NCBI GenBank assembly: GCA_023245935.1
Contig: JAHFJM010000001.1
Coordinates: forward strand, 1-64,000
Direction of reading: 5' to 3'
From: Candidatus Peribacteria bacterium
Lineage (GTDB): Bacteria; Patescibacteriota; Gracilibacteria; Peribacterales; Peribacteraceae
DNA: 64,000 nucleotides
The position numbers and the translations under genes were made by a program. Below, in pieces: positions 24,587 to 32,602 of this stretch. Position 1 is the stretch's first letter, and every line of letters starts with the position of its first letter. The notes beneath the pieces were generated by a model. The model was not told the DNA's origin. It saw only the letters and a list, made by a program, of their open reading frames with translations, and did no database searches.

Positions 24587-25360
24587 TTAGGCTTTGGGTT
24601 TCTTGGAATCGGAGGCAGTTTTTGCAGTCTTCGGCTTCTTGACTGTTTTCGTCTTTTTTGCAACTTTTTTAGTCTCTTTCTTCTCCTCTCCGGAAGCAAC
24701 CTCCTCTTTCTTCGGCTTCGTGAGCACTCTCTCTTTCGTGAACGTGTCTTCCGCGACTTTCACGGCATCCGTCAGGAAGATGATGTTCCTCGACACGAGG
24801 AGATCTTCCGGATTCAGGTACTGTGCGAGGATGGTCTTCACGCGCGGGATGTTCCTCGCAGAGAGCTCCAGCCCGCGGTGACGCTTGTCCATCACGATCA
24901 CGATGCGACGACCAAGTTCGACCGGCAACTTCTTCAGAAGTGCCATGAAGGTCTTCGTCTTGATGTCCTCCGGGTAATTCTCAAGACCGATGATCGCTCC
25001 TTCTTTTGCACGCAGAGAAAGGCAAGAGAACAGTGCGGCCCTTCGCATCTTCTTCGGCATCTGCTTGATGAAATTCGCCTCATTCCTCGGACCGAACGCC
25101 TTGCCTCCACCTTTGAGGAGCGGGCTTCGGATCGGACCGCGGCGAGCTCTGCCGGTTCCCTTCTGCTGGAACATTTTCTTGGTGGAACCGACGACTTCTC
25201 CTCTGTGCTTCACGTGAGCGATGGGCTTCCTGCGGTTGCTCTGCTGACGCACGACGGCAAGGTGCATCAGCCCCGGATTGATCTTCGCCTCGAACATGGA
25301 AGAGGGAAGCTCCAGAGAGCTTTTTTTGATTCCCGTTGCTGAGTAGACATCGATCTTCAT
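24587..25360 (-). CDS. rplD: 50S ribosomal protein uL4 with Lys-rich tail
   Basis: uL4 extends a loop into the exit tunnel, and in some bacteria regulates the S10 operon. The loop region is intact: GEVVGSTKKMFQQKGTGRAR then RRGPIRSPLLKGGGKAFGPR. Residues 1-210 form the core. The last 45 or so residues are Lys/Glu/Thr-rich, making 257 residues against about 205 normally. Confidence 0.97.
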   Translation of the reverse strand: MKIDVYSATGIKKSSLELPSSMFEAKINPGLMHLAVVRQQSNRRKPIAHVKHRGEVVGSTKKMFQQKGTGRARRGPIRSPLLKGGGKAFGPRNEANFIKQMPKKMRRAALFSCLSLRAKEGAIIGLENYPEDIKTKTFMALLKKLPVELGRRIVIVMDKRHRGLELSARNIPRVKTILAQYLNPEDLLVSRNIIFLTDAVKVAEDTFTKERVLTKPKKEEVASGEEKKETKKVAKKTKTVKKPKTAKTASDSKKPKA

Positions 25361-25366
25361 AAAAAA

Positions 25367-25996
25367 TTATTTCTTGGAGGGAGTTGCTTTTATGACAGCG
25401 GGTTCGAGTGTGAGTGTGACAATCGTTCCATTCGGACCCGGAACCGGACCCTTCACGCCGATCACCTTGCGTCCTTCGTCACAGACGAGGACTTTCCGGT
25501 GTTTGACGGTGACGGTCTCCAGCCCCATGTGACCCGGCATTTTCTTGCCGGCATGAATGCGACCCGGCCACGTTCTCATACCCACGGAGCCCGGCTCTCT
25601 GATGAAGTGTGAGCCGTGACTGGCAGGACCTCCCGCGAAGTGGTGACGCTTCATGACACCTTGGAAACCCTTTCCTTTGCTGGTTCCGGTGATCGTCACG
25701 AGACTCTCGACCGGGAGTGCGGCAACCGTGAGCTTCTTCCCCTTTTCATACTCGGCAATCGAATCGACCGTGAACTCTTTCTCCTTGCGGTAGCGACTGA
25801 CCTCTTTCCCTTTCCTGGTCTTCACGATGCGGTGCCCCATCCCGAGAACGACAGCCTGGTAGCCGTCTTTCTCCTGCGTCTTCGTGCGGATCACCTCATT
25901 GTCATCGATCTGCAAATACGTCACGGGAACCGCTTCTCCGGTCGGGAGGAACACGCGAGACATGCCGATTTTGCGAGCAATAAGACCGAAAGCCAT
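25367..25996 (-). CDS. rplC: 50S ribosomal protein uL3
   Basis: uL3 reaches the peptidyl transferase centre. The 209-residue product begins MAFGLIARKIGMSRVFLPTG and contains TGTSKGKGFQGVMKRHHFAG and SVGMRTWPGRIHAGKKMPGH, diagnostic of the family. It is the first gene of the block: rpsJ, usually upstream, is absent from the window. A promoter lies at 26080-26108. Confidence 0.98.
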   Translation of the reverse strand: MAFGLIARKIGMSRVFLPTGEAVPVTYLQIDDNEVIRTKTQEKDGYQAVVLGMGHRIVKTRKGKEVSRYRKEKEFTVDSIAEYEKGKKLTVAALPVESLVTITGTSKGKGFQGVMKRHHFAGGPASHGSHFIREPGSVGMRTWPGRIHAGKKMPGHMGLETVTVKHRKVLVCDEGRKVIGVKGPVPGPNGTIVTLTLEPAVIKATPSKK

Positions 25997-26079
25997 AAAA
26001 ATACTTGGAGGTTCCATCGCATCCGTTTATCCCTCGATTCTTTGGGAGACGGATCGGAACGTAAGTTCGTAGCCGACGC

Positions 26080-26108
26080 ACTCTACGGACAGGAAGAAGG
26101 GGGGTCAA
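26080..26108 (-). promoter_or_regulatory. promoter of the ribosomal protein block (rplC onward)
   Basis: On the minus strand TTGACC (26103-26108) and TAGAGT (26080-26085) are 17 bases apart, leaving a leader of about 75 bases before rplC. Confidence 0.55.
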
Positions 26109-26129
26109 GGGAAATAGTGAGAAAAAGCT

Positions 26130-26161
26130 CCCCTCTCCCAAGCCTCGGCGAGGGAGAGGGG
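26130..26161 (+). repeat. REP-like inverted repeat, copy 1
   Basis: CCCCTCTCCC (26130-26139) and GGGAGAGGGG (26152-26161) form a perfect 10-bp inverted repeat, followed by a G-rich TTGGGGGTGAGG. A diverged copy with the same flanking C-rich block lies at 48589-48613. It sits between two divergent promoters. Confidence 0.6.
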
Positions 26162-26181
26162 TTGGGGGTGAGGCGAAGATA

Positions 26182-26210
26182 TTGAATAAAAACGGTTTTT
26201 GAGGTACAAT
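26182..26210 (+). promoter_or_regulatory. promoter of the 26221-29927 gene pair, nearly leaderless
   Basis: TTGAAT (26182-26187) and TACAAT (26205-26210) are 17 bases apart. The ATG at 26221 starts only 10 bases after the -10 box, so the 5' UTR should be about four bases. Confidence 0.6.
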
Positions 26211-26220
26211 AGAGAGATTT

Positions 26221-26520
26221 ATGGCTGAAGTTCTGCCAAAAACGGCTCGGTCTCAAGAAGATGAAAATCTTGGATCGAAACAATCCAGACAAAACGTCGA
26301 ATCTGTTCGCCATGGTATCGGATCCACAATAGGATCGATGATGCAGTGGACTGATAGGAAAATCGATAATGCTGCAATGAATATTGGAGACGCTGTTTTC
26401 GACGGGATAGAAGTAGGAATAAAAACATCTGTTGCCCGCTTATGGAATTGGAAAACAGATGATGCAACTCCATCAAAAAAAATATCAAATAACCGAATCT
26501 TTTTCTCCAGACGATTATGA
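26221..26520 (+). CDS. small hypothetical protein coupled to second giant protein
   Basis: This 99-residue protein is of unknown family, Lys/Arg- and Asp-rich with an amphipathic middle (VGIKTSVARLWNW) but no clear membrane span or signal peptide. Its TGA overlaps the ATG of the next gene as ATGA (26517-26520). The layout copies the pair at 5400/5687: a TACAAT promoter with 17-base spacer, a ~97-residue ORF, then an overlapping giant gene. The two small proteins are not obviously similar in sequence. Confidence 0.75.
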   Translation: MAEVLPKTARSQEDENLGSKQSRQNVESVRHGIGSTIGSMMQWTDRKIDNAAMNIGDAVFDGIEVGIKTSVARLWNWKTDDATPSKKISNNRIFFSRRL

Positions 26521-29500
26521 AAACAAATATCAACGATAATCATTTCGGCGGTGAGCACAGACTCTGTTATGAAACCGCACCGGAAGCAAATCTGCAGAAA
26601 CTTGCAGAGACGCTCTCCGCGATGCAGCAGTCAGTAGAGGCGCCAACTCCCACTGAAGCTCCTGCAGCAGCAGAAAAAAAGGCTGTGCGCACTGAAACAA
26701 CGGAAGCGAGAACGTCGATCAAACTTGATGTCGCAGCCTCGCAGCTGCCAAAAGTTGACGCTGCCCCAGTCGCGCCTCCTGCGAGCAAAGAGACTGCTCC
26801 AGAAAAAACAAAGGCATCCGCCAAGCCAGAGGAGGCAAAGGATCAAACGCTTTTGGGGCAAGCACAAAAAATGTTTGAGGATGGAAAAAATTATGTGATG
26901 GGCACGGACAAGAAACCTGAAATTCCGGCAAAAGAAGGAGAGCCAAAGCCGGAAGCGAAAGGAATTTGGGAAGGTGCCAAAAAAATATTCAATGACGTCA
27001 AAGACGATTTTCAGAAAAGCAGCCCCGGCGTAAAGGCAGCCTATATCCTCAGTGCTTTTGTCGGTTTTCTTGCTGCTCGTTGGGCCTGGCGTAAGGCGTT
27101 CGGAGACGGAGAAAAAGAAGGGTTTGTAAAAAGTTCAGGGAAATGGCTCGCCTCTCTCGGCGCTGCCGGAGCAGCCGTTATTGCAGGAAAATCGACAATG
27201 GACTGGTGGAATAAGAAGACAGCCTCACCATGGGCTCTCGCCGGAAATATGGTGAGCGATCTCTGGAAGTGGGCGAGTGGAGCAAAAGGTGGGGATGAAA
27301 CACCACCTCCAAATGGCTCAGGCAATGACAACCCACCCGCGGCAGGAAACGATGTCTTGGATGCAGTGCGGGATGGTGTAAAAGGAGCCGGAAAACAATT
27401 TGGGGAGACCGTACCTAAAGGCGTGAATCTTGCAGTGCGAGACGGAAAGTTTTGGGTTGATCTCTTCAATACAAATAATATGGATGAGGCAATGAAACTC
27501 GTGGCAAATGATGGTGCGACCCTCGCATACGAAAATGGTGAATTTATTATCTACGACCTCGCATGGCGTTCTGTCGTGAAGTTACCGATGTTAAGCTTGA
27601 GCAAAATGTATGACTGGAAAGCCAATGGAAAGAAGCCAGACGATTTCTGGGAAGTGTATGCAGCATCAGGAGTTTCCTACTTCTTGGGGAAGAATGCACT
27701 GACAGGAAATTTTAAGGCGTTCGTTCCTCTCACAAAAAAAGATATGGCATGGACTATTATGAAAATCGGATCGGGACCCGCAAACTTCGTGATTGATGGA
27801 GCAAAATTCCTAACAGTTCCAATGCAGTCCGGCGGCATGAGTGCAATGAAATTGCGTTACTTAAAGTACACACTGCCGGTGAAACTAAAGCGGTTCGCAA
27901 CTGATGGTCTTGTGTTCAGCACTTGGTTCCAGAACGAGAAGCGAATCATAAACGATATCGAGAAATGCGTTCAATATGCCGATGAAATTAAAATCATGGA
28001 ACAATTTGGACCCTCGAAGAACGGATTTACCCGTCTATTCACAGCAGCGGAAATAGAGTCTTCTAAATCTCTCAAGAATGCCATCGCACAAAAGGTGCAG
28101 GGCTTCCTAAGGAATATGACAGTGCAAGAAGATACTCCTGAAATTTTGAGGGAAATGAAGAAGATAGCGAATATGGGAGAAGGTGATGAGTTCTATCGAG
28201 AACTGGAAAAAGTACGTAGTCATGTCATGAGCACTGCTGCGGAGACTGCGAAAGCCGCAAAAGCGACAACTGAAGCAACTGAAACTGCAACAAGTGGAGG
28301 GAAAACTTCTGCAAAGAAAATGCAGCAAGCTCCCGATGCAAAAACGACTGCAGCGAACGGTAAGTCAGTCGTATCGGATGCGAAGACAGCGGGCAAAGCA
28401 ACCGAAGCAGTACCCGCAGAAGTGGGTGCGGTGCCTGGCGCACGTACTGCAACAGCGACAGCAGAAGGAATGTCGTCTGAAGCAAAAGTTGCATCAGGAA
28501 CATCCGAGGCTGCAGCCGATGTCTCGAAAGCTGCAAAGACCGGAAAAGTTGCCGCTGGTGAAAAAGCCGCCGTGGAAACTGCCGAGGAAGGAGGAAAAGT
28601 TCTCGGAAAATTGGAACAGGCAATCCGCACGAACCCGAAACTCGCAGCAATACTCGAGCATCTGAAGGTGAGTCCGAAAGGTTTCCTCACAGTTCTCAGG
28701 AATGCGAAAGCAATGAAGCTCGCGGGGAAAGCGTTACCGTATGCCGGAGCGGGTCTGCAGTGGTGGATCTACACGTTCATCGACGAGCCTGAGTGGGAGG
28801 CAAAACTGGAGAAGGAGACGGATCCCCTCAAAAAGAAGATCATCGAGAATGAAATGTTCTCCGCGAGAGTGAACTGGAAGCTCGATGCTGTCGGTACTCC
28901 TGCCGCACTCAGCGGTGCAGGATTGACACTACTCATCGGCAATCTGGTGCGACAGCAGACGAACGAAGGCATCGTCGAAGGATCGAAATACATGCTGCAG
29001 GATCGCAAGGAACTGACAGAGAAATCTCCGGGTGCCATCCTCGCAGAAATCCAGAAGAGCAGCCCGGGTTCAATGGTGACGTACGGTCAGCGAGCCGCCT
29101 CTCTCGGAGAATCCAAAGCATTCGAGAAAGGAAACACATCCGCACGCAGTGAAGCGTACGCAGCGTACTTCGAGAAAAATGTCGTGCTTCCGCCGGTCAC
29201 GGTGGATCTGCTGAGCGCAGCGGAATCCAAAGATCCGGCAAATGTCGAAAAGCGCCTGAAGATTCTGAATCAGGATCAGGACAAGTACTTCACGCAGTCG
29301 GCACTCTCGTACATCGCCAATGTGACGAAGAATACCTTCGCGATGGTCAGCCCCGATGAACTCCACAATGCAGAAATCTATGCGAAGAAATCGTGGCGGG
29401 ATTGGGTCCATGCGAGGACGGGACAGCCAAGCACTTTCACAAACCTCAGTGCGAGTGAGAAGCAGAAGCTCGTGTCAGAAACCGCAAGAAAAGAGAAGAC

Positions 29501-29927
29501 TGACCGCATCGCCGAGATGAAGAAACAGATCGAGAGCGGAGTGGCGACACGCGAAGCCATCTCATTCGCAATGCTCGAGAGCATCAACAACGATCTCTCA
29601 GTCGCAGAGAGCAAGATTCTCAGCAAAGACTACTCGAACTGGAGTGTTGCCAATTGGACAAATGAAAATGAAATGCAGCAGATTGCACGCGGTCAGTATC
29701 AGAAGAAGATCGGAGAGAAACTCAGACAAATTTCCTCGAGTGCTGCTCCCCTCACGGAACAAAGTTTCGATGCGGCGCGCCAGTTGGTTCTGAATATCCT
29801 GCAGCTGGATCCGGATGCGCTTGCGGTCGAAGGACTGAAGAGTACCGAGCGAGCGAAACTCGCTGAGAAAGGCAAAGATCCTGCGAGTATGACGATGGCA
29901 GGCATACTCTATGGCATGGCAGCCTGA
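26517..29927 (+). CDS. large Ala/Lys-rich membrane-associated hypothetical protein (1136 aa)
   Basis: I recognise no family. The N-terminus reads MKTNINDNHFGGEHRLCYET. The F-x2-E-x-R-L part matches the other giant protein (FFAEQRL). Residues about 40-160 are Pro/Ala/Lys-rich and probably disordered. Two hydrophobic stretches follow at about 171-190 and 205-222, and two more near 735-760 and 795-815, suggesting membrane association. Between residues 570 and 715 is a low-complexity Ala/Thr/Lys/Glu region. The C-terminal 300 residues are charged and helical. The gene is followed by the lysS promoter. Confidence 0.9.
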   Translation: MKTNINDNHFGGEHRLCYETAPEANLQKLAETLSAMQQSVEAPTPTEAPAAAEKKAVRTETTEARTSIKLDVAASQLPKVDAAPVAPPASKETAPEKTKASAKPEEAKDQTLLGQAQKMFEDGKNYVMGTDKKPEIPAKEGEPKPEAKGIWEGAKKIFNDVKDDFQKSSPGVKAAYILSAFVGFLAARWAWRKAFGDGEKEGFVKSSGKWLASLGAAGAAVIAGKSTMDWWNKKTASPWALAGNMVSDLWKWASGAKGGDETPPPNGSGNDNPPAAGNDVLDAVRDGVKGAGKQFGETVPKGVNLAVRDGKFWVDLFNTNNMDEAMKLVANDGATLAYENGEFIIYDLAWRSVVKLPMLSLSKMYDWKANGKKPDDFWEVYAASGVSYFLGKNALTGNFKAFVPLTKKDMAWTIMKIGSGPANFVIDGAKFLTVPMQSGGMSAMKLRYLKYTLPVKLKRFATDGLVFSTWFQNEKRIINDIEKCVQYADEIKIMEQFGPSKNGFTRLFTAAEIESSKSLKNAIAQKVQGFLRNMTVQEDTPEILREMKKIANMGEGDEFYRELEKVRSHVMSTAAETAKAAKATTEATETATSGGKTSAKKMQQAPDAKTTAANGKSVVSDAKTAGKATEAVPAEVGAVPGARTATATAEGMSSEAKVASGTSEAAADVSKAAKTGKVAAGEKAAVETAEEGGKVLGKLEQAIRTNPKLAAILEHLKVSPKGFLTVLRNAKAMKLAGKALPYAGAGLQWWIYTFIDEPEWEAKLEKETDPLKKKIIENEMFSARVNWKLDAVGTPAALSGAGLTLLIGNLVRQQTNEGIVEGSKYMLQDRKELTEKSPGAILAEIQKSSPGSMVTYGQRAASLGESKAFEKGNTSARSEAYAAYFEKNVVLPPVTVDLLSAAESKDPANVEKRLKILNQDQDKYFTQSALSYIANVTKNTFAMVSPDELHNAEIYAKKSWRDWVHARTGQPSTFTNLSASEKQKLVSETARKEKTDRIAEMKKQIESGVATREAISFAMLESINNDLSVAESKILSKDYSNWSVANWTNENEMQQIARGQYQKKIGEKLRQISSSAAPLTEQSFDAARQLVLNILQLDPDALAVEGLKSTERAKLAEKGKDPASMTMAGILYGMAA

Positions 29928-29977
29928 TGCATGGTTCGAGACGCACTCGCTACCACTCGTGCTCCTCACCATGACAA

Positions 29978-30007
29978 TTCAATAAGAGTTTCGAACCGTG
30001 ATATGCT
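29978..30007 (+). promoter_or_regulatory. lysS: promoter of lysS, apparently leaderless
   Basis: TTCAAT (29978-29983) and TATGCT (30002-30007, preceded by TGA, an extended -10) are 18 bases apart. Only six bases separate the -10 box from the ATG at 30014, so the transcript probably starts at or next to the start codon. Confidence 0.5.
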
Positions 30008-30013
30008 ATCCGC

Positions 30014-32164
30014 ATGGATCCCGTTCGCCATGCAAAAGCCGAGAAGCTTCGCGCACTGAAGCGCACGCCGTATGCGGCGAAGTTTGAACGCAGTCACACG
30101 CTGAAGGCGGGGCAAGAGAGCAAGGACGGAACGAAGGTAACGGTTGCCGGGCGAGTGATGCTCTTTCGCGAGATGGGAAAGCTGACGTTTGCGACGCTGC
30201 AGGATCAGACAGGGCGATTGCAGATTGCTTTCCGTGACGAGCAATTGGGCAATGATGAATACAAATTGCTGCAGAAACTCATCGACCTTGGTGACATCGT
30301 CGGTATCACCGGCGAGCGCTTCACGACGCAGAAAGGCGAACCGACGATTCTTGTGAAAGAGTGGCAGATGCTCAGCAAAGCACTCCGACAACCTCCGGAG
30401 AAATGGCATGGGATCAGCGACAGAGAGACTGCATACAGGCAGCGCTATCTCGACCTAACGAGCAATGAAGAAGCATTCGACCGATTCGTCTTCCGATCCA
30501 ATTTTATCAAAGCGATGCGAGAATTCTACTGGGAGAACGGGTTTACGGAGGTCGATCTCCCTGTCCTCGTGAACTCCGCATCGGGCGCACTGGCGACTCC
30601 TTTCTCAACGCATCATGCAGCGCTCGACCTCGATGTGTATTTGCGGATCGCACTCGAGACGCATCAGAAAGAATGTTTAATAGGAGGCTTCGACCGAACG
30701 TTTGCCTTGGGTCCCGTATTCAGGAATGAAGGCATGGACCCATCGCACCTTCAGGAATTTACGATGTGCGAGCACTACGCAAGTTACTGGGACTACGAAG
30801 ATAACATGCGCTTCACGGAAGAGATGCTCAGGACACTCCTTAAAAAGACGCTTGGCACGACGAAAGTAAAAATTCCGAATCGTGACGGAGCCCTGATCGA
30901 AGCGGATTTCAGTGGTGCATGGCCGCGTCTCAGCATGCGGGAAGTGATTCTGAAGGACTGTGGCATCGACTACGACACATGCGACACAGCTTCAGCCCTG
31001 AGGAAAGCCATAAAGGACAAGAAAATTCAGCTTGAAGTGGATATCGAAAATCTCGGTCGCGGCAACCTGATCGACCAGCTCTACAAGAAGGTCAGTCGTC
31101 CGAAGATTGTCTCACCGACATTCATCACGAAGCACCCGATCGATCTCTCCCCTCTCGCACGCAGGAATGACGAGAATCCTGCCATCACCGATCGCTTCCA
31201 ACTCGTCGTCGGTGGCTGGGAGATCGTGAATGCGTACAGCGAGCTTGTGGATCCTGTGGATCAGGCGAGCAGATTCGAATCACAAGCTTCAGCCAAGAAA
31301 GCAGGAGACGCTGATGCGCACGGCAAAGACGATGAGTTCGTGGAAGCCCTCGAGTACGGCTGCCCACCCTGCTCCGGCTGGGGCATGGGCATTGACCGCA
31401 TTGTTGCACTGCTTACGGCACAGGAGAACCTAAGGGACGTGGTGTTGTTTCCGTTGATGAAACCTCAAAAAGCTATGAGCGATGAGCTGAGAGCTTTGAG
31501 TAAAGCTGCTCCTCATAGCTCAAAGCTCATAGCTCAAAGCTCCTCAGAAAAATCTCTACCCGCAGCTAACTCAGCTCATTTATTACAACATGCCGACTAC
31601 GGTCATCTCCTTCCTGCCGCGCACGGCTTAATCGAAGCACATGCAGACCAGACGAAAGCACATCTCATCGCAACCGGTGCAGCCATGGAAGCACTCGCAA
31701 AGAAATTCGGAGGGGATGCGCAAACATGGCGCGTGGCAGGCATGCTGCATGACCTCGACTGGGACAAACTGCAGAAGGATGCCGAAGAACACTGTGGTAA
31801 TACGTTGGAACAACTGCTTGCGACGATCAAAGCACCCGCGGAACTGCTCGCCGATATCCGCGCTCACTATGCAGACAAGTACGGCGAAAAATATCCTCTC
31901 GATACGATGCTCCGGAAGTGTCTGTACTGCGTCGATGAGCTCACCGGATTCATCATTGCTGTCACGAAAGTGCGTCCGAGCAAGAAGATTGCCGATGTGG
32001 AAGTGAAGAGCGTGACGAAGAAACTGAAAGACAAAACATTTGCAGCACAAGTCAGTCGTGAACAGATAGGGAAGTGTCAGGAACTGCTTGGAATGGGGCT
32101 GGAGGAGATGGTCGCTCTTACGCTGGAGGCAATGAAGGGAGTTGCTGTAGAAATTGGATTATAG
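30014..32164 (+). CDS. lysS: lysyl-tRNA synthetase (class II) fused to a C-terminal HD domain
   Basis: The N-terminal 480 or so residues are class II LysRS, which charges tRNA-Lys. They include an anticodon-binding OB fold (about 40-135), motif 2 (FRNEGMDPSHLQEF) and motif 3 (GWGMGIDRIVALL). A low-complexity linker (about 486-525) follows. Then comes an HD-type phosphohydrolase domain of about 160 residues with His579-Asp580 in MLHDLDWD and upstream and downstream histidines (IEAHADQTKAHL, EEHCGN, IRAHYADKYG). Normal bacterial LysRS is about 500 residues; this one is 716. The linker is encoded by a degenerate 7-bp repeat element. The stand-alone relatives of this HD domain are uncharacterised hydrolases, so its substrate is unknown. 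Confidence 0.95.
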   Translation: MDPVRHAKAEKLRALKRTPYAAKFERSHTLKAGQESKDGTKVTVAGRVMLFREMGKLTFATLQDQTGRLQIAFRDEQLGNDEYKLLQKLIDLGDIVGITGERFTTQKGEPTILVKEWQMLSKALRQPPEKWHGISDRETAYRQRYLDLTSNEEAFDRFVFRSNFIKAMREFYWENGFTEVDLPVLVNSASGALATPFSTHHAALDLDVYLRIALETHQKECLIGGFDRTFALGPVFRNEGMDPSHLQEFTMCEHYASYWDYEDNMRFTEEMLRTLLKKTLGTTKVKIPNRDGALIEADFSGAWPRLSMREVILKDCGIDYDTCDTASALRKAIKDKKIQLEVDIENLGRGNLIDQLYKKVSRPKIVSPTFITKHPIDLSPLARRNDENPAITDRFQLVVGGWEIVNAYSELVDPVDQASRFESQASAKKAGDADAHGKDDEFVEALEYGCPPCSGWGMGIDRIVALLTAQENLRDVVLFPLMKPQKAMSDELRALSKAAPHSSKLIAQSSSEKSLPAANSAHLLQHADYGHLLPAAHGLIEAHADQTKAHLIATGAAMEALAKKFGGDAQTWRVAGMLHDLDWDKLQKDAEEHCGNTLEQLLATIKAPAELLADIRAHYADKYGEKYPLDTMLRKCLYCVDELTGFIIAVTKVRPSKKIADVEVKSVTKKLKDKTFAAQVSREQIGKCQELLGMGLEEMVALTLEAMKGVAVEIGL
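31470..31547 (+). repeat. heptad inverted-repeat element inside lysS
   Basis: The left arm (31471-31500) is built of degenerate GAGCTAT/GAGCTTT-like units. The right arm (about 31511-31543) has the complementary units CTCATAG and CTCAAAG in a 7-bp period. The arms can form a stem-loop. It is translated as the LysRS-HD linker. Confidence 0.65.
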
Positions 32165-32176
32165 TACGGTATATGT

Positions 32177-32362
32177 ATGAACAACACTCCTCCGTCCGAT
32201 CGATCATCCAATGGTGAATACCAAAGATTATCCAAGGTGCAGAAATCTGAAACACCTCAAGCCATTTCAGAAAAAAATCTGAAACTTCAGCAAGATTTGG
32301 CTGCTAATCAAATAGAAACACTGGTGGAAGGAGGTGCAAGTTCGATCAATGCCTTCATGTAA
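32177..32362 (+). CDS. small hypothetical protein, 61 aa
   Basis: This is a hydrophilic 61-residue ORF starting 12 bases after lysS on the same strand. It is Ser/Gln/Asn-rich with a helical stretch SEKNLKLQQDLAANQIETL, and no signal peptide or known motif. It may be co-transcribed with lysS. No function can be proposed. Confidence 0.5.
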   Translation: MNNTPPSDRSSNGEYQRLSKVQKSETPQAISEKNLKLQQDLAANQIETLVEGGASSINAFM

Positions 32363-32388
32363 TATTATTTTCTATCGTACATATTCCT

Positions 32389-32601
32389 ATGGCAACCGCA
32401 CTGGAAACAATGGATAGAGTCGATCATAACCTTGCTGATTTAGACCGTTTGATGACGGCAGGAGTGAGTGAACATGATGCAGAATCTTTCCTTGCATGGA
32501 GGGCAATGGAACTCGATGGAATGGAAACTGATTTTTCCAAGAAGAGGCTCCGTGAACTGCGACTGCAGTACGGTGAGAAACTTTTGGCACAGGTGAGGTA
32601 A
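32389..32601 (+). CDS. small hypothetical protein, 70 aa
   Basis: This acidic, helical 70-residue protein with alternating Asp/Glu and Leu/Met (HNLADLDRLMTAGVSEHDAE) is of no recognised family. It lies 26 bases after the 61-residue ORF. Its stop is one base from that of the convergent beta-CASP gene. The tight end-to-end packing supports it being a real gene. Confidence 0.55.
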   Translation: MATALETMDRVDHNLADLDRLMTAGVSEHDAESFLAWRAMELDGMETDFSKKRLRELRLQYGEKLLAQVR

Positions 32602-32602
32602 A

